Source of the DNA: Ganoderma boninense
Lineage: Eukaryota; Basidiomycota; Agaricomycetes; Polyporales; Polyporaceae
Assembly: GCA_002900995.3 (NCBI GenBank)
Contig: CM035304.1
Span: forward strand, 2,013,476 to 2,077,475
Direction of reading: 5' to 3'
Length of the DNA stretch: 64,000 nucleotides
Shown here: in pieces, positions 1-12,123 of the stretch
How the letters are laid out: the number at the start of each line of letters is the position of its first letter
Position numbering within the stretch: the first letter of the stretch is position 1
The notes under the pieces: generated by a model
Told to the model about the DNA's origin: nothing
Database searches by the model: none
What the model saw: the letters and a program-made list of their open reading frames with translations, nothing else
Translations under genes and position numbers: made by a program

Positions 1-2339
1 CTAGGAGGCACGTTATTGCTATTGCAGCTCCCAGCGGGGCGCGGTCAACGTTCAATGTTCGGCTACGGCCGCCAGACCGTGGTCTTACAGTGGTGAGGCA
101 GGTGGTCAGGGAGCAGTCATTCGAGTTAGCCATGACGAGGCCATAAGGCTGTCCTGGAGGTGACCGTGCTGGGACAGGGAGGTCTAGAGAGCACATATGG
201 CGTTGTCAAGGGTCGAGCCAGCGACCCAGGCGGACGGGCACGGAGGGCGACGAGCGTATATGGACATCGCTCCACCTCAACCCATGTCATCCAGAGGCCT
301 GCCAAGTGTCACCGCCTCCTGTAGTACGAGGCGGGGTAGCTTCAGGTCATCTACGACGAAGTACCTCGTGCATGGGAGTACTAGCTCCATCATTCGCCGG
401 TCTCGGATCGGCGAGGTCTCTGTCGCCGTGAAGAGGGGCCAGAGCTGGAGGAGGCGTCGTAAGTGCGACCGTTTTAGCTCCTCAGATGGTCAGAGGGCGT
501 TGGGGTGGACGCCAGTGACGTCGCATCCGAAGGTCAAGTGTGCGCAAAGTTTGCCGGTCATCAAACCTAGCCGCGACTCGGGGTTCGAGCCGTGGTACTA
601 GTAGGAATCGGCTGGGTGTGGGACTCAATTGAGAGCGCTGCATGCAACCTGTTCCTTATCACCTGGGAACTCCATATACCACAACACTAGGTCCATCGGC
701 CAGTGTTAGGTCCAGGCGGAGGGAGAGGGAGCTGGGTCGCCCGGGTACGACCCTACATTGACTCCCTCGGTAGTGGCAATATCACGGTCGGTGCGTGCCT
801 TCACCTTCACCGTCGCCGATTTCGCATACGCTTGCCCAACATTTGTCGCCTGGTTTGACCATCGCAATTCGTGTTCCTACGACAAGTGAGTACCTCCCTT
901 CCACCATCAGCGTTCCTATGGTTCTCACCCCTCTATCTCGTTTTAGCCGCTCACTGTCGGGTCCCTGGAATCGAGGATTGGAGCGACCTGGAGTTTCGCC
1001 GCGTCGCGACGTTCAAAATCGGTAAAAGCTTGCGCCCCGCAGTCATCATCGTCGCGCGTTCGTAGAAGATTCAAGAACATCCGTTGCGTCGCCGCCCTCA
1101 TGACCCTAGATCCTCTCGAGTTCAGTCCTCTCGTGTAATCATCGTCCAGCCCCACCCTCCTTCCTCTCGGTGCTCCGTTATCAACTGACAATTTCTGCTC
1201 AGAACCGATGCAAGCTTTGGGATCTTCCCATGCTTGACCTACCCTGGCTGTTCTTGATTCTGCGTAGTCAACGCCGACCGCCGACCTCACGGTCGCTCTG
1301 CTTACCGAATCCGCTGCCTTCGGCCCCGACGTCTTCCTTTCTCCTCCTGCCCGACTGTTTTTCCGTCCTGACTCCCTATGCCTGGCCGCCTTGGTTTCCT
1401 TGGGGCCGATAGTCGGTCCCCCTAAGGCGCCTTCGACCTAAATCATAACTCCGTCCACACGTTCCTTTCTTCCCCTCTAGCATCCACATCTTTACCGTCG
1501 CGGGGATCTTGATGTATTCCATTCCGAGCTACCGGTTGTCAACCAGTCCGATGGATGGGAACAGCGCAACCTTCCGAGAACCGTGTTCCCGGGTGACTAG
1601 CTGAGTAGGCCGGGCAGGCTCAAGGCTGGCTGCCGCTCCCTATGTGGAGAGCCGTCAATTTAGCGATGCTATAGGTAGAGTGATAGCATACAAATAACGA
1701 ACGAACGAATTACAGTACCTGTCGTACGGGTGTACCTGCCGCTGTCTTGTTGAACTTGGCGTTTTGAAACGAATCGTAATGGGCTCTAACTGCGGGCCGC
1801 TATTTCGGATGTCCGGGTCGGGCATGGTCGATCACGTGTTCTCAAATGCGGCTCGTTGAGCGCCTACAGTCCTTGTCCCGCCCCGTTTCCTCGAGCTTGG
1901 TTCCGTTCTCCATTGTGCTGTACGCCGTTCTTCTGCCTCCAGATTCAGGTCAGCCAACGTGGCATTTTCGATTGTATTGCTACCCGTCGACACCTTTCTT
2001 CCTGTAGCCACGAACCTGTCTTGCCACGGCTGGGCATCAGCTGGACATCGACCCATGACGCGAACCATAGCCTTGGACAATATGCTTGCAAAACCTTCAC
2101 CATAGGCGAGTTGCGAGTCTCAATCTTTTGTCCTCATTGCATTGTCGTGCTGAGGCTGGCAGAGTCGACGAATTACGGTTTGCACCGTCTGAGGGCATTG
2201 GCCAAGCTGTCTAAGTTCTCGGGCACAGACAAGCCGAGCCAGCTCCTCGGGAGGATTATAAGGACCTCGCTCTGGCCTTCTTTGCTGCATCGACTTCTTG
2301 CTTCCATCCCCCCTACTCTCCGTCAAGTTCACTACACCA
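1..2339. other. No gene recognised
   Basis: Open frames here are short, overlap on both strands and show no domain, signal peptide or convincing splice pattern. I see no long repeat or inverted terminal sequence. It may hold untranslated or decayed sequence upstream of the transposon. Confidence 0.5.
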
Positions 2340-2981
2340 ATGGCCTCCAGGTATGCCGCCAACCTCATCGAATATGCTTCCCCCCTCCCTCTAATCGCCG
2401 ACCCTCAGTCAGTTCGTGGTTCACTTCATAGCGGAGGCAGGTTTTTGCGCACAGGCCCACGCTTCTCCTAGCGATGGCCCCTTTGCCGTGCTGGAGAAAA
2501 CCCCGTGGGCTAGATGCCACATTGCGGTTCTCGAGCTTCTCGAGAGTAAGAAATGTAAGCCATCTCATTCTTTATCAGTCTCTCCCGCTGACACGCTTCC
2601 CGAAGTCGTACTCATCGCCCACGACACCTTCCGTAATGCAACTCTTACTCTAACGTATTTCTCGGCTGAGTGGACCATCGTGGACTACAACGAGGTGAGC
2701 CGTCTACATATCACGTTCCTATCATGTACTTGTCTAAGTCGCTTTCGTGTCTCCAGCAAGTCAACATCATCCACTGGCACGGGCCAGAGGGGAAGGTTGA
2801 CGTCAAGATGGCTTTCAAGAGCGATGCAGATACTCGCCGCTTCATTCAAGTCTTCACTGGCGGGCGGGCGAGAATGGATGCGCTGGCCACCCGGGAGGAA
2901 GATGCCCTACAGAAGCTTCGGCAGAGCGTCATCGTCGAGTTTGAGCAGCTTGAACACGTTAAGTCAGCCCCCTCACCCTAA
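2340..2981 (+). pseudogene. Possible decayed or mis-sequenced small gene, unknown function
   Basis: Three pieces look coding by composition but do not join cleanly. ATG at 2340 opens a 43-codon frame that stops at about 2469. A second frame carries a helix-rich piece up to 2695 (ending in TIVDYNE). From there a good GTGAGC donor and a CTCCAG acceptor lead in phase 0 to an exon at 2757-2981 beginning QVNIIHWHGPEGK. The last exon is charged and helical, with TREEDALQKLRQSV near its end, and closes with TAA. The change of frame near 2450-2470 has no plausible intron, so either the gene is broken or a base is wrong. I do not recognise the protein. It lies just upstream of the transposase and on the same strand. 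Confidence 0.4.
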
Positions 2982-3411
2982 GTTCGTAAGTCCTACACCT
3001 TTGACGTCCCTCGTACTCCCTCTTGCACCGCTCCGCAACCCTCCCTCATGTGGCTGCTCTCTGTGTCCTTTACGACAAGCTGTACGGTGATAGTCGATGT
3101 GCGTTAGACGTAGTTAATGTCTCAGCGTCTCAAAAAATGTATTCGCTCTAAGTGAGCCCAAGTTTGTGTCTCATAACATGATCGAACCGGAACTGTCCAA
3201 CTTGAATCGTGTGCCCTGGTGCGATCGAGCATCCCGGAGTCAGATCCCTTTTCGATCTGATTTGACGCCGGCACCGGTGGCAGCCTTCTACCGTCAACTG
3301 CGTTGAACCCAAGCCGGACCGCTTCATTGTCAAGCCTTATATCCAATGCTCTCTCTTTGATGTACTGCATATATCACTCTCACAAGTATATCCCGCTGAC
3401 TAGGCAATAGG

Positions 3412-6400
3412 ATGTCAAGCTTTTCCCCAAAGGAACCGTATTCCACTGCCCGTCGACGAAAACTTTACGAGCAATGGGAACTTCAATCTGACACCTCCAG
3501 GGACCGGGGTGACGAGGAAATCGACGGGGTATCGACAGCCCTCTCGCAGCTGGCACTAGGCGCAGGCGACCGCTCGGACAGGTCCACTCCCCCTCCATTT
3601 CAACGCACGGACAGCCCCACGTCAGACCCGCAGACGCAGGATGTCACGTCGCTTGACTTGCAACATATGAAGGAGGCCCTCCTCCAGAGTATGCTGACAT
3701 TCACAACGTCGGGACGCCGTCTCTGCTTTATCCAGGATGCTGCCGCGCGTTCTCGAACGATATATGAACAGCATTCTCCAGACAACTTCAACCCATCCAA
3801 CACTGGCTTTTTCGCCCTTGATGCTCGCGCAGAGGTCAACGCAAACTTCCTGGTCTACGAGAGCTGGCTTCGGGTCTCCTACCACTCCTTACAACTTATG
3901 TCTGGGAAGGGGGACGATGCGTTCGAATCCTTGCGAGGCGCACTCTCCGATCAGCTTTCTTTAGAGCTGGAACGCTTGGAGGATTTGAAGGAGCTTGATT
4001 GGGAATGGGATGATCGTCTGGGTGTCAACGATCCTGAAGAAGATCGTGTACAAACTGGTGCGTCTAAATAGAGCAACGCGATCTTCTCAACATTAGATTT
4101 CTTCCAGATGGTCACTTCTCCCGCCATCCGACGTCCTGGAGTGCCGACGAGGCCCCGATCTTTGCCACCTCCCTGATCGCGGCAACTTTGAACCTCATAT
4201 ACGGCATCCTGAACAACACCATACGAATCGTTCTCTCCGGCCTGAGGGTAGCCACTCGCTTGACGTTACAATATGCTCGTGGAACTTCCGTATTACCTCC
4301 CGAGGACGAACGTCTCTTGCGCTTCATGTCGAAAGACCCTCGCACGATTCTTCGCGCATTCAATCTCGAACCTTTCACGACCTCGTTCATTTGCTGCCCT
4401 CAGTGCTTTGCCTTGTACAGCGCCGACAAAGCCCCCAAGAGGTGTACTCATCGGGTCGCTCCGAGAAGCGAGACTTGTGGCGCTAAGCTGTGGAGGAAGC
4501 GGACCATCCGCGGTCGTGATATGAACTTTCCTGTGCGGAAATACCTCCATCAATCCTTGAAGCATTGGCTCGGACGGCTTCTATCCCGCGAGGAGATCGA
4601 AGTTTGGCTAGAAAAATCGAGGATGGGGGCCGGCGAGGGGCCTATGACCGATATCTTCGAAGGGCAGGCATTCAGGAGCTTTCTCGGACCAGACATGACC
4701 ACACCCTTTATTGAAGCAGAGGGGGAGGAGCTGAGGCTTGTCTTCGGACTGTCCAGCGATAGCTTCAACCCGTATCAGATGAAGGAGGCCAAGAAGAAAG
4801 TGTCAAGCACGGCGATCTATCTGGTGTGTTTCAACCTTCCACCTCACCTTCGCTATCTCCCCGAGAACGTGTGCCTCATCGGAGTTATCCCCGGTCCGAC
4901 CAAGCCATCTACCACCCAGATCAACCACTTCCTTGCTCTTGTCGTCGACGACTTTCTGGAGTTTTGGCAACCTGGTGTTTTCTACTCCCGGACATCGCGG
5001 ATGCCGACGGGTCGGCGAGCCCTAGCTGCGCTTGTCCCACTAATTTGCGATCTCCTTGCCGCTCGTCAACTGTCTGGACTTGGTCCCCACAACCACACGC
5101 ATACACTATGCAGCCTTTGTCACATACTCCAAGGAGACATCGAGGAGACGGATATGGACCACTTTCAACCACGAGACCCTGACGCACACAGGGCGGCCGC
5201 TCTCGCCTGGCGCGACGCCGAGTCTACGTTGGAGAAAGAAGAACTATTCCGTCAGAGTGGCATATGCTATTCTGAACTGCTGCGATTGCCGTACTGGAAT
5301 CCAGTCCTCTACGTCGTGGTAGACTCTATGCACAACATGTACCTTGGCCTTCTCCAACACCACATCCGGAACATTTGGGGTATCAATGTCAAGGGCGACG
5401 ACGGAGAAGCTGCGGGTAGCATTGCATCTAGGGTGCTTCGACCTTCTTACAGCGATATGGATAAAGGCCTCGATGCTTTGCTATACGGCTCTAAAGACTC
5501 GCTTCTGCGCTGCAAGAAGGCCGTGCTGTACCATCTGTGTGCTGACCGCGGTTTGAGACTTGCAGGCACATCCGCTCAACTTGTGCGGAATCTGCTTTTG
5601 TGGGTAAGAGATTATACATCCTACACATACGCTATCATGCTCACTCGTCACGTCGAAGCGAGTCAAGGAAGGTCTCCCTGCCGAACGATTGTCGTCCAAA
5701 GATATCGCGGGCGCTTTCACAGCCAGTGCCACGGGTTCTCTTGCTTCGGCAAATCGGCCCTCAATTGTCTCTATGAACCACGCTTACACGAGTGTTGCCA
5801 GTGGCCACTCCGTTATCGGTCCTCCAGACCTGCCGCCAGTATCTGCCGCTCTTCCATCCCAACCTCTCGATACTCTGGTAGTCCTGCCGGCAGAGTCCGA
5901 CGCCGCTCTCCAAGGGACTCGAGTCGCTGATGGAGAACGTGCCTTGTGGTCGGCCGGCAAGCCGTCCACATTAAAGCGCTTGGGCACGACCGTCCTTCGA
6001 GCGCTCTGCACCGCGCACGGTGTTCAAGTAGCGAAGACTAATGTCCAGACGGCTCAGGCTCTGTTGAACTGGGTACGTTGCTCAGCTACCATTCCTATGC
6101 GTCGTTGACTCCAAATTTCAGAGGGATCAAAATGGGGGCCAGCAACCACGGGTATGCTCTCTCCAATGTTTTGCACTTAGGCTCTCATAGTTAATGCATG
6201 ACGTAGGGCTCGAAAGGTAGAGGGGCCCACAAGGAGCTTCACAGGAGAGAAGTTGGGACTCGGAAGCGAAGAAACCAGGAGGTACATACCATTTTGAGGC
6301 CGATATACCTGCGGGCACTAAATACGCTACATAGTTTTCACCGGAGGACGAACCCGTCGAAGAGGACGAAGCAGGAAAGGGGGAACAAGCTATAATCGGT

Positions 6401-7908
6401 GCCGCTATCGGGAAGACCACACTGGACTCCTTCGTGGATGACCGGGAGCGCATGGAACTCCCTTCATGGATCAACACCGCTCCTGCTTCGTTTGGTACGA
6501 CGCAGCACGGCAAGCTCAGTGCTGATCAGTGGAGAACGGTGTCAGCCATCAATCTTCCGATAACCCTCATACGCACCTGGGGAAATATTATGGACGACTT
6601 GGCACAGGCTTGTGCGAGCGCGGTGGACGACACTGACGATCTGCGGATGCGGATGCTGCGCAACTTCCTCGATCTGGTGGACGCGGTGGAAACCATTGGC
6701 CAGCTCCAAATAGACGACGGTGACATCGACCATGCAGAGGAGAAGTTCGTTGGCTATCTGGAAGGGTTGAAGGCCCTCTACATGCACGCGAAGTTTCGAC
6801 CTAATCACCACTTGGCGCTCCATCTCGGTGTCTTCGCTCGTCTCTTTGGCCCTGTCCATGCTTGGCGAGTCTTCGCCTTCGAGAGGCTGAACTATATGTA
6901 TCAGAATGTGAATAGCAGTCAAATTTTTGGTATGTTCGTTCATATATATTGATATACAACAGTCGGTCTTACTCGTATTATCATCCCTCTAGGCGATATG
7001 GAAACTGCCCTCTTGCTCTCCAGTTGCAGGGCAGCGAACTTCCGCCCACTCTTGCGCACCTTGCCAGTCAAGACAGCGATGCATGAATTTGTTGCACTAC
7101 ATGACAAACTGAGTGGGGAAGAGCGTCGTGGAATGCGTTTCGACGACATATTTCGCTCTCCAGACTCGGAGGTGGATCATGTCCGAGATTCCGGTCCGCG
7201 TTCTCAACAAATCACCTTAGACGATGCCATGGTCACGGTTTTGCGGGACCGTCTCAACTCGGAGATGGGGGACGATTTCTATATCGACTCTCATAGGCGT
7301 CGGACTAGGACACAACAAGTCATCTTGTCGCGGACAGCGATTGCCTGCACAAGAGTTGCCATCGGTGGCGTATTCTACAAGACATCCACACGATCACGGG
7401 GAGACAGCTATGCGATTGTCTCTCATGCCCCGTACTCACTTTCGCCGGCGAAGAACCCCGCACGAATTGAACACATTGTCCTCTTTCAACGGCTGCTTCC
7501 CAATGGACAGCATGTAGAAGAGACTTTCCTTTTCGTCAGACGGCTTCTACTTCTCTCAGGAACAGATTCCAAGTTCGATCCATTCCGACGGTTCCCTCGC
7601 GTTGGAGGATATCTGTGCTACGACCGGTATGCGCAAGATTTCGAGGTCGTGCGGCCAGCCGACTTGGTCTGCCATTTCGCGAAAACTCGTATGGACCACC
7701 TCGAAGTGAAAGTACGAGTATCAGCTGGCCAAACCCATCTTCACGTCCATCGTTTCAAGCATCCTTGCACCCACGTACTTCCCTTGGACAGGGTACGTAA
7801 CAGATACATTCCTAGGGGTGGGGCATACTAATGTGTATTCAGTTATTGCACGGTGTTCACAAGTTTTCACCGCTGAGCGAGGATGAGAGCAAGGATGGTC
7901 GTTACTAG
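3412..7908 (+). CDS. Tnp2-family (CACTA/En-Spm type) DNA transposase, intact
   Basis: Eight exons (3412-4057, 4108-5603, 5659-6072, 6122-6151, 6207-6281, 6335-6929, 6993-7792, 7843-7908) join to 4122 nt, or 1373 aa, with no frame break. The N-terminal third is acidic and helical. Family hallmarks in exon 2 are ICCPQCFALY with further cysteines (a zinc-binding knuckle), a SDSFNPYQ segment, GPTKPSTTQINHFLALVVDD, then VDSMHNMYLGLLQHH, which matches the block usually followed by the transposase catalytic region in fungal Tnp2 proteins. The C terminus ends with the LLHGVHKFSPLS segment, similar to endings I know from other fungal copies. Members of this family cut and paste class II elements. The intact frame suggests a young or still expressed copy. 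I could not identify the element's terminal repeats. Confidence 0.85.
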
Positions 7909-9159
7909 GCACGTATTCTTATTCATGATTTGTGCCTTGTTCATTTTTTTGATATGCAATCAGAAGCGAGGTCTGCCCCGCAGCTAGACGTTCCGCGAGA
8001 TAACAGTCGAGATTGAAGGACATCACTGAATTTGCGCACATAGATACAAGAGCACATAATCCCAAATACACAGTATCCCAATTACTATGTTTACGTCTCT
8101 GCTCGTTCAGACGCAGATCAAACGCATTCATCTCGTCTTCTGCGCTCGCAACACCCGACCTCTGTGCGACAGTCTCCCGACAGCCGTCATATCAAACCCT
8201 ACGTAGCATAGCGAGCATCAACGTCGTCGACCGAACGCGCGCGAGCCTCCCGTCCCCCAAGTCTGTACCAGTGCCATGCGCTGACCCAGCTGTGTGACGG
8301 CAGAGAACAGTCGGGGCGGTGCGCGATCCTGCTCCTGTTCCTTTCCTGTCGCCACGTCGCGCCCCTGGCCGCCTGGATGCAAGCGTAAACGGCGTGATCA
8401 ATAGCCACGGGAGTGGGCACAGAAGGATCGCCATTAGCGGTGGCGAGCTCGCAACGAGTTGTTGCGCGGCCACGACGATCTGGGCTCCCCTTTGCTGACG
8501 AATCAACGTTGTCTGCTCTCGCCTTCATCTCCGTATCGACGTCAATTCTGTACGCAGGGGAAAGAGGCGTGCTGGGCCTGCACGGACATAGATTGAGTCT
8601 CGACGTCGCGCTTGTCTGCGTCACACCGTCGAGATCAGATGAGCTCACTTTTCGATGTCTTGTATGAACATTAATGCGTGAATGCCAATACGCCCATGAC
8701 TGAGGCCTTAGAGGACGCGCTATACATCTTCGCAAAGATCGTCAGGTGGTGATTCGTAGGTGAGGGAGATATCAATGCACCTTTCGTCGAGTAAACGGGC
8801 CGTTGATCACGAACACAAGGTGGAATGAAATCGTGGGAGAACTTGCAATATTCGGGAACAAAAGGAAAGTTGCACGAGAGCCATGAGTAGCAGAGAACAA
8901 TGCGGAGGGCTGTCTCGACGAGTCAAAAGACGAGGAGTGAACTAGTGATAAGCGCCCAACCCTGCGCTACGGAGTGCCATCGGGCGCTTGGTCCGACCTC
9001 GATCCTGATTCCTTCCGACCTCCCCTCTCACAACCTCCCCCTTGACCTTCCAGCCATCTCTGTTGGCCTCCACCTGGCCGCCACTCGCCTCTCATTCGAA
9101 GCTCAGAAGAGCCGCACGGCCTTTGAACGCCGTCGGCTCCGTGTCCATCTCTCGGAGCA
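7909..9159. other. No gene recognised; may contain the 3' part of the transposon
   Basis: About 1.25 kb without a supported gene. Overlapping open frames on both strands at 8190-8735 look like GC-driven shadows. If the Tnp2 element has a right end, it should lie here or further downstream, but no inverted copy of an upstream sequence was found by eye. Confidence 0.4.
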
Positions 9160-10609
9160 ATGACTCAAGATGCGGGGTTGCCTTGGGCGCCCACGGTAAC
9201 GTCCTCCCTCCTTTCTTACGCTTGTGTTCTTTTCAAACCCGCTTTTGGTTCAGGCTGCCATCAGTTTTCGCTTGCACAATGCTTATTCTTCGCCATCCGA
9301 TCTCAAATACGCCCCTCGGCCTCTCTCGTCCGCCTCTACCACATTCCCTTCCTCCTCCGCCAACGCGCGATGATCGAGCCGAACGCTCCTGTTACCTATC
9401 GTATCCGACACTCGAGCTATCCTGCGTTCCTTCTCGCCTCCGAAGATAATCTCAAGTTAAAGCCGTCTTCGGCCTTTATTCGGTATCGACACCTCCGACA
9501 GTCCCAACGTGTCATTCAAGGGTCAGTGTGTCCATTGACAGAGTCTTGAAAGTGTAGCGGCTTATACACTCCTCTAGAGCGCGCATCGAGCGCGTTGCTG
9601 CCAACCCCCATGCTGTAGCAAAAACAACTCCTGGAGTACATGTGGCTACGGAGAGATCGTCAGTATGTTGGTCACGACTGTTTGCGTTCTTCAGTCATCG
9701 CTCATCATCCTTGTAGCCCGGGCCCTCTCGTCCTTTGAAGGAAGGGGGGGTGGGACGCTCCGCTGACGAACCCTCACTTGCAGTCGCTGTTCCGTCGCAT
9801 GGACACAACATCCCTGTGCTTGATAAAAAACGTAAGCCTGATCCTAAGATGGACGTTGTTCACGTTGCGTTGAAGACTAGAGCAGAGCGCATTCCGCAAT
9901 CAACTGAAGGTCGCGGCTCCATCGTGATCGAGAAGGCGATAATGCACGAGTAAGTCATCATTCGTTTCTCGCGGATGGGTGCATGTCTCAATGGAATATT
10001 GAATAGTGATGAGCGGAATATCAAGGGGGGGCAAGTGATCATTTTTTCTCGTGGGTGTCCGCCTAAACAAGCCATTTGCAGTGTTTACGGTGAAGAGCTC
10101 GCCATCTCCAAGCATACGCATGCCATACGTGACAGTCTGGAGAAGGTTGTCTGGTTCTCTTCTTCTGGTTCTGTCCCTCTTGCCATTCCTCCCCTGCTTG
10201 CCGATCTAGCCAAGTGTGGCCATCTTTACGTGCACACCATCGCGGATGGTTCGGTTCAAGTGTGGCTGCGGGCGGCATCCCAACAGTGGGTATCTGCGGA
10301 GATATTTGACCCTCATCCCTACCTCAGCAACTATTTTCTCAACGTGCTTCCTAACCGCGAGCCGCGATGGGTGACAAAGGATACGGTCCGTACCTACAGG
10401 GGTAGGGCGAAAAAGCGGGAGCTATCAGTGCAGCGTATGTCGCCTTTCCCTGACCTGCGGTAGCTATCCCCGTCAACCCTCTCCTACAGCCATTTCGTGA
10501 TGAATCGCGAGGTCAACGTTCTGGTAAAACCTCCACCGTCTGTCCCAAAGTCTTCATTCATTATTCCTCCAATTACCTCCAGAATCCTAGTATGCTGTCC
10601 ACCCTGTAA
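9160..10609 (+). CDS. Multi-exon gene of unknown function
   Basis: ATG at 9160 opens MTQDAGLPWAPT. Exons then follow at 9254-9520, about 9580-9663, 9719-9950, 10008-10410 and 10490-10609, each bounded by GT and AG and agreeing in phase. The final segment starts PFRDESRGQRSG and ends at TAA. The best conserved-looking part is in the fifth exon: a run of aromatic and basic residues, HPYLSNYFLNVLP then REPRWVTKDTVRTYRGRAKK. One frame change sits near 9368, where one more base between GCGCG and ATGATC would restore the frame, so a base may be missing or the copy damaged. The product would be about 360 aa with no membrane segment or signal peptide. I do not recognise the family. Confidence 0.6.
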
Positions 10610-11223
10610 ATCGTTGTGTCCTGTTGAATGTATTCATCATTGCGCGATAATCCACGAATTTACTTGGTGCGAGCGGTCTTGGAAGACTCCGTGAGAACGG
10701 GAGGCTGAGGTAGGTACTGGGCCAATCACTCGCGCGAAGCGCGTCTTTTGCGGGAACCATGACCCCGACTCGGATGACAGCCAAAGCTACGACGCAAACG
10801 ACGTTCCCCTCATCCTCGCCACCCCACTTGCTAACGGAACACGGCTATCGGCAGTTTTACCTCGGGAAAAGCTCAGCGCGAACGGTCAAGGCTGAAACTA
10901 GAGTAAATTCCGACCTTGCGTTGCCAGGAGCTAGACGTGACGCATCGGCACCATGCGTGGGCTAACGTGCACTCAGTCAATAGATAAATTCTAACGGAAC
11001 GCTGGCGGTGCCGATATACATGATCAATTGAAGTACACGAGCGACAAAACTTAGAGCAGAAGATAGCAGGGAGCCTCCACCATAGAGCGGAACAGAATTG
11101 TGCGAGATAGCGATACGACGAAAGCAAGGAGAAGATATAATCGTAGCAGGAACGTAGCGCCCCCCGCATGTGTCTGTCTGATTAGTGAGTTTGTGCCGGG
11201 ATCCAGGATAGAGCATGGGCGAC

Positions 11224-11673
11224 TTACCATGCATCGTCAGGGGCAAGGGGGGGAGACTCCAGAACGTTATCGTCTTCGTAATCCTTCTTCAACCTCTCTT
11301 CGAGGTGCTTCGAATGCTCGTAGAGAAATTCAGCGCGTGCGCGATGGGCTTGGACGACAAGTTTCAGCCTGGCTAGCTCTATTTCCTTGGCATTCAAGGA
11401 AATCTCGAGGGCCATAATATCTGACGATATACCGGGATCAAGTCAGGTTAGGAGGGGTTTCAGGATCGCAAACAGGGAAGTGAGCTCACAGTCAAGCAAC
11501 TCGGACACGTCCACGATGTACTCGCCCTCATGTTCTTGATGGGCAGGTTGTCCCGGGGCTGGTGTGGACCTCAAGTGGGTATGGAACAACACGGTGACTA
11601 GGGGCCGTTCACGGAGTACAACCCCGCTATCGCAGTTGTTAATGCAGCTTGTGAGCGGAGCGGAGGCTGCCAT
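11224..11673 (-). CDS. Small two-exon helical protein, unknown function
   Basis: Exon 1 runs down from ATG at 11673 to about 11491 and ends SELLD. A GTGAGC donor and a CGTCAG acceptor at about 11420 lead to an exon with YIMALEISLNAKEIELARLK and then RARAEFLYEHSKHLEERLK, a clear coiled-coil pattern. The frame ends in TAA at 11224, about 126 aa in all. The stop overlaps a perfect GTAAGT donor (ATG-GTAAGT), so the real gene may splice on to a further exon between 10980 and 11170 and the C terminus is uncertain. It is divergent from the gene at 12124. Confidence 0.5.
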
Positions 11674-12123
11674 TGTGAATGAGTAGAGGGAAGGGCGGCC
11701 TACTTAGCTGGATTGACCGTCTGGGCTCAGTACCTAGCCGAGAATCGCAACGACAGTAAGCGCACATCCGGACATCGGGCTGGCTGCGGCGCTTCTCCAA
11801 GTTCGAACCCCCCTGGTCTTCCCCCCTGTATTCCCCCCTCAGGACGATTAGCCTCCCAGCCTCTTCCCTCCTTAGGACGATCAGCCCCCCTGCGTCATAC
11901 CTCCTCGTTACTTCACTTCATACCCCATCATATGGACGGTTTCCTTGGGAGATCGGCGTGTAGATGCTGGTGAACTGTCCTCGACGCGTTCTCGGGTTGG
12001 CGTGAATCCTCGCTAAGGAGACAAAGGATGAGTTAATTGAGACGGGTGAGCTGTTGGTCCTTCGCTTTAAAAACTCCACGCCGTGATTGACTGGACTTGA
12101 CGTTATTCCGCCCACATTTCAAG

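Noticed and set aside
8192..8735. Overlapping minus-strand frames of 104 and 178 aa
   Set aside because: Composition is Arg/Ala-rich without domain or splice support, and the plus strand is equally open, as expected from local GC content.
686..8947. CACTAGG at 686 and CTAGTG at 8942 as possible CACTA element ends
   Set aside because: Only five or six bases match, the next bases do not form an inverted repeat, and no 3-bp target duplication could be seen.
11841..11886. Repeated AGGACGAT(T/C)AGCC, two copies 33 bp apart
   Set aside because: Two short copies in a C-rich stretch, without a further unit or symmetry, are too weak to call a regulatory or repeat element.
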